Positions 9,211 to 17,959 of a stretch of DNA of 64,000 bases are shown in pieces. The notes beneath the pieces are model-generated. The model did not search any database and was not told the DNA's origin. It worked only from the letters and a program-made list of their open reading frames with translations. This DNA comes from JAEUPI01 sp046348365 (lineage in GTDB: Bacteria > Pseudomonadota > Gammaproteobacteria > Burkholderiales > Burkholderiaceae_C). Where the stretch lies: positions 717,129-781,128 of the forward strand of contig JAXMEL010000003.1 in NCBI GenBank assembly GCA_046348365.1. Reading direction: 5' to 3'. Numbering within the stretch: the first letter of the stretch is position 1; each line of letters opens with the position of its first letter. The position numbers were made by a program, and so were the translations under genes.

Positions 9211-9219
9211 TTCGCTCGT

Positions 9220-10002
9220 TCAGCCCAGCAGCGCGGCCGCGGCGCGCGCCACGCCGAGCGCGGCGATCACGATCAGCAGGTCGAGCACCCAGCGGCGAAA
9301 GGCGGCCTCCGACACGCCGGCGAACGAGCGCTGGCCGATCCAGATGCCGGCCAGCATCGCCGGCATCATCCACAGCGCCCAGCGCAGCGTGTCGCGCCCG
9401 AGCAGCGCAGCACCGTCGGCGCCGCCGCCCGGCAGCAGCGCCGCCCACGCCAGCGCATAGAGGTCGGTGAAGAGAAACAGCGCGATCATCGTCGCGCGCA
9501 GCGCCGCCGGCGCCAGCGTGGCCGTGTTCAGCATCACCGCCACCGCGATGCCGCCGATGGCCGCCACGCCGTTGACGAAGCCCGACACCAGCCCCACCGC
9601 CAGCCGCGCCGGCGTCGTGGGCGCGAGCGCGAGCTTGACGCCGGCGCGCAGCAGCAGCGCAGCCAGCAGCAGCAGCGCGCCGATGATCAGCCGCAGCGCG
9701 GTCTCGGGCAACCACGCCAGCGCGGCGATGCCCAGCGGAATGGCCAGCGCGTTGCCGAGCACCAGCCACGACAGCCAGCGCCGGTCGACATCGCGCGCGG
9801 CGCCGCGCAGCAGGCTGATGCTGGCCGCCACCTCGAGCACGAAGATCGGCGGCACGATCTGCGCCGGCGGCGCGAGCAGCGACAGCGCCGCTACGCACAG
9901 CGCCGAGAAGCCGAACCCGGCGAAGCCGCGCACGATGCCGGCACCCAGCACGACGAGCAGGGCCATCACGAGTGGCGCGGTGGCCAGGGGCGGCGTGAAC
10001 AT
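9220..10002 (-). CDS. TSUP (TauE/SafE) family sulfite/sulfonate exporter
   Basis: 260-residue, strongly hydrophobic protein with about eight membrane segments. It has the TSUP pattern: Gly/Phe-rich start GIVRGFAGFGFSALCVAALS, then PPIFVLEV, and a second half with VSGFVNGVAAIGGIAV. TSUP members move sulfite, sulfolactate or other organic anions across the inner membrane. Convergent placement beside tauABC suggests export of sulfite released from sulfonate breakdown. The family is broad and the substrate is inferred from location only. Confidence 0.8.
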   Translation of the reverse strand: MFTPPLATAPLVMALLVVLGAGIVRGFAGFGFSALCVAALSLLAPPAQIVPPIFVLEVAASISLLRGAARDVDRRWLSWLVLGNALAIPLGIAALAWLPETALRLIIGALLLLAALLLRAGVKLALAPTTPARLAVGLVSGFVNGVAAIGGIAVAVMLNTATLAPAALRATMIALFLFTDLYALAWAALLPGGGADGAALLGRDTLRWALWMMPAMLAGIWIGQRSFAGVSEAAFRRWVLDLLIVIAALGVARAAAALLG

Positions 10003-10069
10003 CGGTTATGGTTGGAGCGCCAACGCGCGGTGCGCCGGATGGCGGTGCATTCACCAGCAAGCAGCGAGC

Positions 10070-11215
10070 ATGACACAGCGCCCGAAGAAGACCTCAGCGA
10101 GAACCCCGGCCACGACCGCGCCCGACGCTGCGCGGCCGAGCGCCGACGGCCGGCCCGATGCCGACGGCACCACCGCCGCCGGCCTGCGCTACCCCTGCGG
10201 CGAGCCGCCCGAGCACGGCCACGGCCGCGAGATCGCGCCCGGCGTGCGCTGGCTGCGCATGCACCTGCCGTGGACGCTGGCGCACATCAACCTCTACGCG
10301 CTCGACGACGGCGAGGGCTGGGCGCTGGTGGACACCGGCGCGCAGACGCGCGAGGCGCTGGCCGGCTGGACGCGGCTGCTCGCCGCGCCCGACGCGCTGG
10401 CCGGCCGGCCGCCGACGCGCGTGCTGTGCACGCACATGCACCCCGACCACGTGGGCATGGCCGGCTGGCTGACGCGCCGCTTCGACGTGCGGCTGTGGAT
10501 GACGCGGCTCGAGTACCTCTCGTGCCGCTCGCTGGTGGCCGACACCGGCCGCGAGGCGCCCGACGACGCGATCCGCTTCTACCGCCACGCCGGCTGGAAC
10601 GACGAGGCGATCGAAACCTATCGCGTGCGCTTCGGCGGCTTCGGCCGCATGGTGCATGCGCTGCCCGACAGCTTCCGCCGCCTGCGCGACGGCGAGCCGG
10701 TGCGCATCGGCGACCATGACTGGCGCGTGATCGTCGGCCACGGCCATTCGCCGGAGCATGCCTGCCTGCTGTGCGACGAGCGCAAGCTGCTGCTCTCGGG
10801 CGACCAGGTGCTGCCGCGCATCTCGTCGAACGTGTCGGTGTTCCCCACCGAGCCCGACGCCAACCCGCTGGCCGACTGGCTGGAGTCGCTGGCGAAGCTG
10901 CGCGCCGACGTGAGCGACGACGTGCTCGTGCTGCCCTCGCACGGCGAGCCGTTTCACGGCCTGCACGCGCGGCTCGATCGCCTCACCGGCGGCCACCTGC
11001 GCAGCCTCGAGCGCCTGCGCCGCGGCCTCGGCGAAGGGCCCAAGCGCGTGATCGACTGCTTCGGCGCGCTGTTCGCGCGCATGATCGAGGGGCCCGAGCT
11101 GCTCGGCATGGCCACCGGCGAGACGCTGGCGCACCTGAACTACCTGCTCGCGCGCGGCGAGATCGCGCGCGAGACCGGCGCCGACGGGGTGTGGCGCTAC
11201 CACCGGGTCGCGTAG
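10070..11215 (+). CDS. Metallo-beta-lactamase fold hydrolase
   Basis: 381 residues from the ATG of M-T-Q-R-P-K-K, after a weak AGCGAG. The Zn-binding motif THMHPDHVGMAG is in the N-terminal half, followed by a later metal histidine in GHGHSPEHACLL, the aspartate in LLSGDQVLP, and a final histidine in LPSHGEPFHG. The C-terminal ~80 residues form a helical cap like that of the LACTB2/CoA-thioester hydrolase subgroup. The first ~35 residues are low-complexity, so the true start could be later. It precedes livHMGF by ~85 bases. Substrate unknown; a thioester or glyoxalase-II-like role is only a guess. Confidence 0.8.
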   Translation: MTQRPKKTSARTPATTAPDAARPSADGRPDADGTTAAGLRYPCGEPPEHGHGREIAPGVRWLRMHLPWTLAHINLYALDDGEGWALVDTGAQTREALAGWTRLLAAPDALAGRPPTRVLCTHMHPDHVGMAGWLTRRFDVRLWMTRLEYLSCRSLVADTGREAPDDAIRFYRHAGWNDEAIETYRVRFGGFGRMVHALPDSFRRLRDGEPVRIGDHDWRVIVGHGHSPEHACLLCDERKLLLSGDQVLPRISSNVSVFPTEPDANPLADWLESLAKLRADVSDDVLVLPSHGEPFHGLHARLDRLTGGHLRSLERLRRGLGEGPKRVIDCFGALFARMIEGPELLGMATGETLAHLNYLLARGEIARETGADGVWRYHRVA

Positions 11216-11299
11216 GCGACCCAGCGTCCTAGGGAAGTCCCGGCGCCGGGCCGGCGGCGCGAGCAGGCATGCTTGCGCCCCGACCAAACGGGCACCGCG

Positions 11300-12175
11300 G
11301 TGGCATTTCTCCAGCTTCTCGTCTCGGGCATCTCGGTGGGCTGCATCTATGCGCTCATCGCGCTCGGCTTCGTGCTGATCTACAAGGCCACCGAGACGGT
11401 CAACTTCGCGCAGGGCGAGCTGATGATGCTCGGCGCCTTCGCCGGGTTGGCGCTGATGGAGCTGGTGCAGCTGCCGTTCGCGGTGGCGGTGGTGCTGGCG
11501 ATCACCGCGATGGCGGCCTTCGGCGTGCTGCTCGAGCGCGTGGTGATCCGGCCCATCCTGGGCCAGCCGCAGTTCACCATCGTGATGTTGACCATCGGCA
11601 TCGGCTACATGGCGCGCGGCCTGGTCACCATGGTGCCGGGCTACGGCTCCGACACGCACGCGCTGCCGGCGCCGTACAAGGGCCAGACCTGGAACCTCGG
11701 CGCGCTGGTGTTCAGCGTGGAGCAGGTGGTGGTGATCGTGGTCACCGTCGCGCTGTGCGGCCTGCTGTACCTGATGTTCAGCCGCAGCCGCGTGGGCATC
11801 GCGATGCAGGCCGCGTCGCAGAACCAGCTCGCCGCCTACTACATGGGCATTCCGGTGCAGCGGCTCAACGGGCTGGTGTGGGGCCTGTCGGCCGCGGTGG
11901 CCACGATCGCCGGGCTGCTGCTGGCGCCGTTCACCTTCGTGCACGTGAACATGGGCTTCATCGGGCTGAAGGCCTTTCCGGCCGCGGTGGTGGGCGGTTT
12001 CGGCAGCCTGCCCGGCGCCATCGTCGGCGGGCTGGTGATCGGCGTGGTCGAGACGCTGGCCGGCGTGTACCTGCCCGAGGGCTTCAAGGACATCGCGGCG
12101 TATGTGGTCGTGCTGGTGATGCTGGTGGTGAAGCCGAATGGCTTGTTCGGCGGCGCGGCGCGCAAGAAGGTCTGA
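11300..12175 (+). CDS. livH: Branched-chain amino-acid ABC transporter permease LivH
   Basis: 291-residue inner-membrane permease. The typical LivH opening VAFLQLLVSGISVGCIYALIALGF begins at a GTG; a TTG nine codons earlier would add an uncharacteristic polar tail. The LivH core (VNFAQGELMMLGAF) and the EAA-like region around AASQNQLAAYYMGI are present. First gene of livHMGF. The binding protein (livK/J) is not adjacent, so it must be supplied from elsewhere or from an orphan gene. Confidence 0.88.
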   Translation: MAFLQLLVSGISVGCIYALIALGFVLIYKATETVNFAQGELMMLGAFAGLALMELVQLPFAVAVVLAITAMAAFGVLLERVVIRPILGQPQFTIVMLTIGIGYMARGLVTMVPGYGSDTHALPAPYKGQTWNLGALVFSVEQVVVIVVTVALCGLLYLMFSRSRVGIAMQAASQNQLAAYYMGIPVQRLNGLVWGLSAAVATIAGLLLAPFTFVHVNMGFIGLKAFPAAVVGGFGSLPGAIVGGLVIGVVETLAGVYLPEGFKDIAAYVVVLVMLVVKPNGLFGGAARKKV

Positions 12176-12192
12176 CAAGGCGGCGGCAGGCG

Positions 12193-13269
12193 ATGCGCTT
12201 CATCTTCAAGACCGACTACGAGCAGGACATCCGCATCGTCAAGCACGGCGGGCAGGCGTTCTGGTATTCGGTGCTCGCCGTTGCGCTGTTGGCCGCGCCG
12301 TGGGTGGTGGGCGACTACTGGCTCACGCAGCTGGCGTTCATCCTGATCTACTCGATCGCCGGGTTGGGGCTGATGGTGCTGGCCGGCTTCACCGGGCTCG
12401 CGTCGCTGGGGCACGCGGCGTTTCTCGGCGTGGGCGCGTACACGCAGGCCTTCTTGCTCGGCATCGGCTGGCCGTTCCTGCTGAGCTTGAGCTGCGCGGC
12501 GGCGCTGTCGGCCGCGGTGGGCGTCATCGTCGGCCTGCCGGCGCTGCGCGTGAAGGGCATTTATCTCGCGATCGCCACGCAGGCGTTCGGCTTCATCGTC
12601 GAGGAGGTGCTGGCGCGCTGGGAGAGCGTGACCGGCGGCAACTCGGGCCGCAACGTGCCGGGGGTGCAGATCTTCGGCTTCGAGCTGGGCTCGGGCGAAG
12701 GCTTCTACTACCTGTGCCTGGGCGTGTGCGTGGTGTGCACGTTCGGCGTGCTGAACCTGATGCGCTCGGGCACCGGCCGCGCGTTCGTGGCGATCCGCGA
12801 CTCCGAGATCTCGGCGCAGAGCATGGGCATCGCGATCGCGCAATACAAGACGCTCGCCTTCGCGATCTCGGCCGCGCTCACCGGGCTGGCCGGCGCGCTG
12901 TATGCGCACAAGCTGCGCTTCATCTCGCCGGACCAGTTCGGCGCGCTGCAGTCGATCGAGCTGTTGCTGCTGGTGGTGGTGGGCGGGCTGGGCTCGGTGC
13001 ACGGCGCGTTCCTCGGCGCGATCTTCCTGATCGCGATGCCGCAGCTGATCGCGGTGAGCAAGGACGCGCTGCCCGCCGCGATCGGCCAGGCGAGCGGGCT
13101 GCAGGCGTTCGTGTACGGGCTGGTGCTGGTGGCGATCGTGCTGTTCGAGCCGATGGGCATGTACGGCCGCTGGCTGAAGATCCGCACGTTCTTCCAGCTG
13201 TTTCCGTTCTACCGCAAGGGCATGTTCAGGCGGCAGAAGGCGTTTGCGAAGTCGGAGCGGTTGAGGTGA
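12193..13269 (+). CDS. livM: Branched-chain amino-acid ABC transporter permease LivM
   Basis: 358-residue permease, ATG 17 bases after livH. About eight to ten hydrophobic segments; the LivM signature GFTGLASLGHAAFLGVGAY and the loop VAIRDSEISAQSMGIAIAQYK are clear. The C-terminal 30 residues are basic and cytoplasmic. A ~415-base repeat-rich spacer separates it from livG, unusual inside an operon where these genes normally abut. Confidence 0.9.
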   Translation: MRFIFKTDYEQDIRIVKHGGQAFWYSVLAVALLAAPWVVGDYWLTQLAFILIYSIAGLGLMVLAGFTGLASLGHAAFLGVGAYTQAFLLGIGWPFLLSLSCAAALSAAVGVIVGLPALRVKGIYLAIATQAFGFIVEEVLARWESVTGGNSGRNVPGVQIFGFELGSGEGFYYLCLGVCVVCTFGVLNLMRSGTGRAFVAIRDSEISAQSMGIAIAQYKTLAFAISAALTGLAGALYAHKLRFISPDQFGALQSIELLLLVVVGGLGSVHGAFLGAIFLIAMPQLIAVSKDALPAAIGQASGLQAFVYGLVLVAIVLFEPMGMYGRWLKIRTFFQLFPFYRKGMFRRQKAFAKSERLR

Positions 13270-13295
13270 GGGTGCATCGCACTTGTTCGGAGTTC

Positions 13296-13652
13296 GCGCG
13301 GCGCGGCGGGCGGTACCCGCTGGGGGCTCATACTGGGTCGGTCCTCGCCTTCGGCGAGGACTGCGCTGCGGTGCTCGCGCCGAGGGTCGCGCCGCCGAAC
13401 TCACTGCGCGAGCTTCGCTCGCTCCGTTCAAACATCGTCGGCGAGTCAGAGCACGAAGCGCGCTGCGCGCGCCGACCCTCGTCGCTGCGCTCCTCGCCGC
13501 CCCACAAATCGCCCCCAACGGGTACCGCCCACCGCGCAGAACCGCTCGTGGTGTTCGACGAAGGCAGTGAGCGGTGCTGGGCAAAGGTGGGTCGGGGCAG
13601 GACCGGGGGCGCCTCATCGAAGCGCCCAGGCCTGCCCCAACCCGCCTTTGCC
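13296..13652. repeat. Dispersed structured repeat, copy 2 (between livM and livG)
   Basis: This fills the gap between livM and livG; no gene is convincing in it. The first part is bounded by imperfect 21-base inverted ends (13306-13326 and 13512-13532, two mismatches, each containing GGTACC). A second unit is a long hairpin: 13580-13601 pairs with 13631-13652 (two mismatches in 22), with an inner stem GGGCGC/GCGCCC. Matching blocks occur in the spacer at 4.5-4.9 kb, partly in the opposite orientation. The inverted ends suggest a small non-autonomous element or a REP/BIME-like repeat. Confidence 0.72.
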
Positions 13653-13684
13653 TTGCTCGGTACCGGCATGGGCAACATCGCATC

Positions 13685-14491
13685 ATGAGCGAGCCAGAAG
13701 TCCTCCTCTCCGCCCGCGACCTCAGCGTGCGCTTCGGCGGCGTGCTCGCCGTCAACAAGGTGAGCTTCGACGTGCGGCGCGGCGAGGTGTTCACGCTGAT
13801 CGGCCCCAACGGCGCCGGCAAGACCACGGTGTTCAACCTGATCAGCCGCATCTACAACCCCACCGGCGGCACGCTGCAGTTCGAGGGGCAGCGGCTCAAC
13901 GAGCTGCCGCCGCACGCGATCGCCCGGCTCGGCATCGCGCGCACGTTCCAGAACATCGAGCTGTTCGAGCACGCCTCGGTGCTGCAGAACCTGCTCATCG
14001 GCCACCACGTGCACCAGGGCAGCGGTGTCTGGCATAACCTGCTCTTCACGCCGACAGCGCGTCGCGCCGAGCTGCAGGCGCGCGAGCAGGCCGAGAAGGT
14101 GATCGACCTGCTCGACCTGCAGCACCACCGCGACGCGCTCGTGCACGGGCTGCCTTACGGCGTGCGCAAGGTGGTGGAGGTGGCGCGCGCGCTGTGCATG
14201 GGGCCGAAGCTGCTGCTGCTCGACGAGCCGTCGTCCGGCCTCAACGTCGAGGAGACCGACGACATGGCCTGGTGGATCCGCGACATCCGCAAGGAGCTGG
14301 GCATCACCGTGCTGATGGTCGAGCACGACATGAGCCTGGTCTCGCGCGTGAGCGACCGCGTGCTGGCGATGAACCAGGGCGAGGTGCTCGCGCTCGGCAC
14401 GCCGGCCGAGGTGCAGTCGCACCCCGGCGTGATCGAGGCCTACCTCGGCTCGACCGACGACCTGTCGTCGCTGCGCAGGAAGGCGGCATGA
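13685..14491 (+). CDS. livG: Branched-chain amino-acid ABC transporter ATP-binding protein LivG
   Basis: 268-residue ATPase starting MSEPEVLLSARDLSVRFGG. Walker A is GPNGAGKTT; signature VPYG-like (GLPYGVRKVVEVARAL), Walker B KLLLLDEPSSGLN, switch MVEHDMSLV. The LivG-type Q-loop ARTFQNIELF is present. It ends in an ATGA overlap with livF. Expression may depend on read-through of, or a promoter inside, the preceding repeat. Confidence 0.9.
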   Translation: MSEPEVLLSARDLSVRFGGVLAVNKVSFDVRRGEVFTLIGPNGAGKTTVFNLISRIYNPTGGTLQFEGQRLNELPPHAIARLGIARTFQNIELFEHASVLQNLLIGHHVHQGSGVWHNLLFTPTARRAELQAREQAEKVIDLLDLQHHRDALVHGLPYGVRKVVEVARALCMGPKLLLLDEPSSGLNVEETDDMAWWIRDIRKELGITVLMVEHDMSLVSRVSDRVLAMNQGEVLALGTPAEVQSHPGVIEAYLGSTDDLSSLRRKAA

Positions 14492-15276
14492 GCACGGATC
14501 CCACTGCCGGCGGCCTGCTCGTGCTCGCCAACGTGGAGAGCGCGTACGGCCCCATCAAGGCCATCCGCGGCGTCAGCCTCGAGGTGCGCAAGGGCGAGAT
14601 CGCCACCGTGCTCGGCAGCAACGGCGCCGGCAAGTCGACGATCCTGAAGACCATCTCGGGCGTGCTCGACCCCAACCGCGGCAGCGTGCACTTCAAGGGC
14701 GACGACATCACCGGCCACGACCCGGCCGACATCGTGCGCCGCGGCCTCGTGCACGTGCCCGAGGGGCGCGAAGTGTTCCCGCTGCTGTCGGTGCGCGAGA
14801 ACCTGATGATGGGCGGCTACACGCGGCGCGACCGCGACGGCCTCGCGCGCGACCTGGAGCTCGTGTACGGCTACTTTCCGATCCTGAAGGAACGCGAGAA
14901 GCAGGACGCCGGGCTGCTCTCGGGCGGGCAGCAGCAGATGCTGGCGATCAGCCGCGCGCTGATGGGCGCGCCGGAGCTGATCCTGCTCGACGAGCCGAGC
15001 CTCGGCCTGAGCCCCAAGCTCACGCGCGAGATCTTCGAGATCGTGGTGCGCATCAATCGCGAGCGCGGCACCACGATCCTGCTGGTGGAGCAGAACGCCA
15101 ACATGGCGCTCAACGTGGCCGACCACGGCTACGTGCTCGAGAACGGCCGCATCGTCATGGAAGACCGCTGCGACGTGCTGCGCGAGAAGGAAGACATCCG
15201 CGAGTTCTACCTCGGCATGAAGGACGCCGGCGTGCGCGGCGAGCGGCGCTGGAAGAAGAAGAAGACCTGGCGCTGA
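14488..15276 (+). CDS. livF: Branched-chain amino-acid ABC transporter ATP-binding protein LivF
   Basis: 262-residue ATPase. Walker A GSNGAGKST, LivF-typical VPEGREVFPLLSV, signature LLSGGQQQMLAISRAL, Walker B ELILLDEPSLGLS, switch LVEQNANMA. The last residues form a Lys/Arg/Trp-rich tail (RRWKKKKTWR). It overlaps livG by 4 bases (ATGA). Together LivH, M, G and F form the membrane part of a branched-chain amino-acid or amide/urea-type HAAT importer. Confidence 0.9.
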   Translation: MSTDPTAGGLLVLANVESAYGPIKAIRGVSLEVRKGEIATVLGSNGAGKSTILKTISGVLDPNRGSVHFKGDDITGHDPADIVRRGLVHVPEGREVFPLLSVRENLMMGGYTRRDRDGLARDLELVYGYFPILKEREKQDAGLLSGGQQQMLAISRALMGAPELILLDEPSLGLSPKLTREIFEIVVRINRERGTTILLVEQNANMALNVADHGYVLENGRIVMEDRCDVLREKEDIREFYLGMKDAGVRGERRWKKKKTWR

Positions 15277-15384
15277 GGCACGCACCGCCGCGGTGCGCTG
15301 CGGCGCGAGCGATAGACCCCGATCGACACATTTCTTTGCGTTCGCATTCACGCAATCGTCGCGCGCCGGCGCTATGGTGCCGGC

Positions 15385-15822
15385 ATGGACACGATCAACA
15401 CCCCTCGGGCCGCCGCGGCTGCGCCGGCCGTCGACGTGTCGCCACCGCCCAGCGTTGCGCCGCTGGTGGCGGCTCTGTATGCCGAAGCGCCGCATTCGGT
15501 GCGGCTGCGCCTGCTCGACCGGCTGCTGCAGCCGGTGGGCCCGCTCGCGCTCGGTGCCATCGCGGCCGGCGCGTTCGCGCGGCTGCTGCCGCCCGAGCGC
15601 TGGACGGGCGCGCAGCTGCACCTCGAAGACGCGATGCGCATCGGCGCGCCGCAGGTGCTCGAGCTGACGCGCTACCTGGAGCAGAAATGCCCCGAGTGGC
15701 TGCTGCAGCTGCCCGAGCTGTTGGGCGACAACCCGGTTGCCCTCGGCAGCCTGACCGGCGCGATGCTGCTGGTCGCGCTGCGCGCGTGGCGGCGGCGCAC
15801 ACCGCCGCCATCGGCGGCGTAG
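15385..15822 (+). CDS. Hypothetical membrane-associated protein
   Basis: 145 residues. An Ala/Pro-rich N-terminus is followed by helical stretches, including RLRLLDRLLQPVGPLALGAIAAGAFARLLP and a second hydrophobic patch near the end (ALGSLTGAMLLVALRAW). I recognise no family. It is probably real: the ATG follows a plausible 108-base leader after livF, and codon third positions are GC-rich as in neighbours. It is convergent with the NHL lipoprotein. Confidence 0.55.
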   Translation: MDTINTPRAAAAAPAVDVSPPPSVAPLVAALYAEAPHSVRLRLLDRLLQPVGPLALGAIAAGAFARLLPPERWTGAQLHLEDAMRIGAPQVLELTRYLEQKCPEWLLQLPELLGDNPVALGSLTGAMLLVALRAWRRRTPPPSAA

Positions 15823-15826
15823 CGAT

Positions 15827-15848
15827 CACCGCCGCCGCCGGCGGCGTG
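15827..15848. terminator. GC-rich hairpin between convergent genes
   Basis: A palindromic run centred on CGCCGCCGGCGGCG lies between two convergent stop codons only 30 bases apart. It could serve both transcripts as a bidirectional terminator; no T-run is present. Confidence 0.35.
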
Positions 15849-15852
15849 ACGA

Positions 15853-17484
15853 TCAGCGTTGCGGCCGCACGCGGTACAGCGCGTTGTTGCGGTCGGCGCT
15901 GAAGTAGACGTTGCCCTGCGCGTCGACCGCCACGCCGGTGGCCACGCCGGGTGGCGGCAGCCCCGGGCTCATCGACAGGCCGATCGGCAGCTTGTCGGCC
16001 ACGGTGCGGCGCTGGCCGCTCGCGGGGTCGATCTCGGTGAGCTTGCCGGCGGCCGCTTCGGCGACGATGAAGCTGCCCCACGGCGTCTGCGCCACGCCCT
16101 CGGGCAGCGCGAGGCCGGAGGCGACCTCGGTCTTCGCGCCGTCGGCCAGGGCCACGCGCGTGAGCTTGCCCGCGGCCTCGGTGACGTAGATCGCGCCGTC
16201 GCGGCCGAGCGTCATCTGCACCGGGCCGGCGAGCCCGGTGGTCACCGTGCGGCGCGTCGCGAAGTCGGCGCCACTCGCCTGGATGATGCTGCCGGTGGCG
16301 ATCTCGGCCACCAGCAGGCTGCCGTCTTCGAGCGCGATCACGTCGTACGGCGCCTTCCAGCCGTGCAGGTTGGCGATGGTCTTGCGCGTGGCGCGGTCCA
16401 TCACCTGCACCCAGCCGGTGAACCACGAGGCGAGCGCGATGTGCTTGCTCGACACGCCGACCGCGAACGGATACTCGATGTCGGAACCGGCCGCGTGCAT
16501 GCGCTTGATGTCGGTGACGGCGCCGGTGCCGAGGTCGACGCCGCGGAAGGCGAAGATGTCGGCCACCCACAGCTGGCCGCCGTCGACCTTCACGCCCGCG
16601 GGCACCGCGAGCTTGCCGCTGGTGAGCGTGCGCACGGCGCCGGTGGCGGGGTTGTAGGCCTGCACCGCGTTGTCGGCCATGTTCGACACGTAGACCGTGC
16701 CGTCGGGCGCGATGGCCAGGTTGTCGAGCGCGCTCGCGAGCCTGGCGGCCACCGTCTTGCGGCCGCTGGCGAGTTCCACGCGCGCCAGCTCGCCGGTGGC
16801 GGTGTCCACCACGTAGAGGTTGCCCTTGCCGTCGAGGTTGGCCGCCGCGGGGATCTTGAACTCGCGGTTGATCACCGTGACGGCGCCGTTGGCCGGGTCG
16901 ATCTTCACCACCGCGTTCTTGAACCACAGCGGCCCGTAGAGCATGCCGTCGGGGCCGACCTCGAAGCCGTTGAAGCCGCCGAGATCCTTGGCGATCAGGC
17001 GCGGCGGCTTCTGGCCCGCGGGGTCGAGCTCCCACAGCGCGTCGCCGAGGAAGACCTGCGCCGCATAGAGCTTGCCGTTGCGGCGGTCGAAGTCCAGCGA
17101 GTTGATGCCGGGCAGATCCTTGGCCACCACGCGCATCGGCGCGTCGTCGGCATCGCGCATGCGCACCATGCCCATCAGGTAGTTGGTCCACGCCAGCTCG
17201 CCCTTGGGCCCGACGGCGATGTCGTCGGCTTGGCCCTCGGGGCCGCCGATCAGGATCTTTGCGGCACCGCTCGCGCGATCGACCTCCCAGATCGCGCTGC
17301 CCACCACGCTGCCGGCGAGCAGCCGGCCCTTGGCGTCGATGGCCAGGCCGTGCACGCCGGTGAAGCTCGACGGCGCCACCACCGCCTCTGGCGCGGCCCA
17401 GCCGGCCGGGCGCGTGGGTGCGGTGCTGCAGGCGGCGAGCGCCAGCGCGGCGGCGGCCAGCAGCGGCAGGATTTGTTTGCGCAT
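15853..17484 (-). CDS. Lipoprotein with NHL/SMP-30-like beta-propeller repeats
   Basis: 543 residues from the ATG of MRKQILPLL; an upstream in-frame GTG would bury the signal. A lipobox (ALAACS) at residues ~16-21 predicts lipidation and export. The rest is built from repeated beta-propeller blades with patterns such as GLAIDAKGRLLAG, NLAIAPDGTVYVSNMADN and VTEAAGKLTRVAL. These resemble NHL-repeat or gluconolactonase/strictosidine-synthase-like proteins; no enzyme can be assigned. A good SD (AGAGGAG) precedes the start. Two propellers of six or so blades would fit the length. Confidence 0.75.
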   Translation of the reverse strand: MRKQILPLLAAAALALAACSTAPTRPAGWAAPEAVVAPSSFTGVHGLAIDAKGRLLAGSVVGSAIWEVDRASGAAKILIGGPEGQADDIAVGPKGELAWTNYLMGMVRMRDADDAPMRVVAKDLPGINSLDFDRRNGKLYAAQVFLGDALWELDPAGQKPPRLIAKDLGGFNGFEVGPDGMLYGPLWFKNAVVKIDPANGAVTVINREFKIPAAANLDGKGNLYVVDTATGELARVELASGRKTVAARLASALDNLAIAPDGTVYVSNMADNAVQAYNPATGAVRTLTSGKLAVPAGVKVDGGQLWVADIFAFRGVDLGTGAVTDIKRMHAAGSDIEYPFAVGVSSKHIALASWFTGWVQVMDRATRKTIANLHGWKAPYDVIALEDGSLLVAEIATGSIIQASGADFATRRTVTTGLAGPVQMTLGRDGAIYVTEAAGKLTRVALADGAKTEVASGLALPEGVAQTPWGSFIVAEAAAGKLTEIDPASGQRRTVADKLPIGLSMSPGLPPPGVATGVAVDAQGNVYFSADRNNALYRVRPQR

Positions 17485-17651
17485 GGTCGTGTCACTCCTC
17501 TTGCCGCCGGATCGGGCGGACGGGCACTGTAGACCCGCAGCCCGCCCGCGCCGCTGGTGCAAACGCCAATCGACGCCGCGGCCTTGTCATCCGGCCGGCG
17601 CACCCCACGTTGTGGGCTGCGGGCTGGCATGCCCGTCAGGAGGATCTGGCG

Positions 17652-17930
17652 ATGTGGAAGCGTCTGTCGGTGCTGTGGCTGGTGGTCAAGGGCGATGCGC
17701 GCAGGCTGTGGTTCGCGCTGCGGCATCCCGATGCGCCGCGCTGGCTCAAGGTGGGCACCGCGCTGGTGCTGCTGTACCTGGTGTCGCCGCTGGACCTGAT
17801 CCCCGACACGCTGCCGATCATCGGCGTGGTCGACGACCTGGTGCTGGTGCCGGCGGCGATCCGCTGGATGCTGAGCCGGCTGCCGCTGCACATCCGCAGC
17901 GCGGCCGACGCGCACCTGACGTCGGCCTGA
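17652..17930 (+). CDS. YkvA-like DUF1232 membrane protein
   Basis: 92 residues, with AGGAGGATCT just before the ATG. It carries the DUF1232 core: a hydrophobic segment running into LLYLVSPLDLIPDTLPIIGVVDDL. This conserved SPxDLIPD signature defines the family. Members are small inner-membrane proteins of unknown function. It is convergent with the M48 protease gene, 29 bases away. Confidence 0.85.
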   Translation: MWKRLSVLWLVVKGDARRLWFALRHPDAPRWLKVGTALVLLYLVSPLDLIPDTLPIIGVVDDLVLVPAAIRWMLSRLPLHIRSAADAHLTSA

Positions 17931-17959
17931 TCGCGCACCCGGCGTCGGCCTGACCGCGG

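Noticed and set aside
13270..13684. A coding gene in the livM-livG spacer
   Set aside because: Open frames there are produced by the GC-rich inverted repeats; no start with a ribosome-binding site and no recognisable protein pattern.
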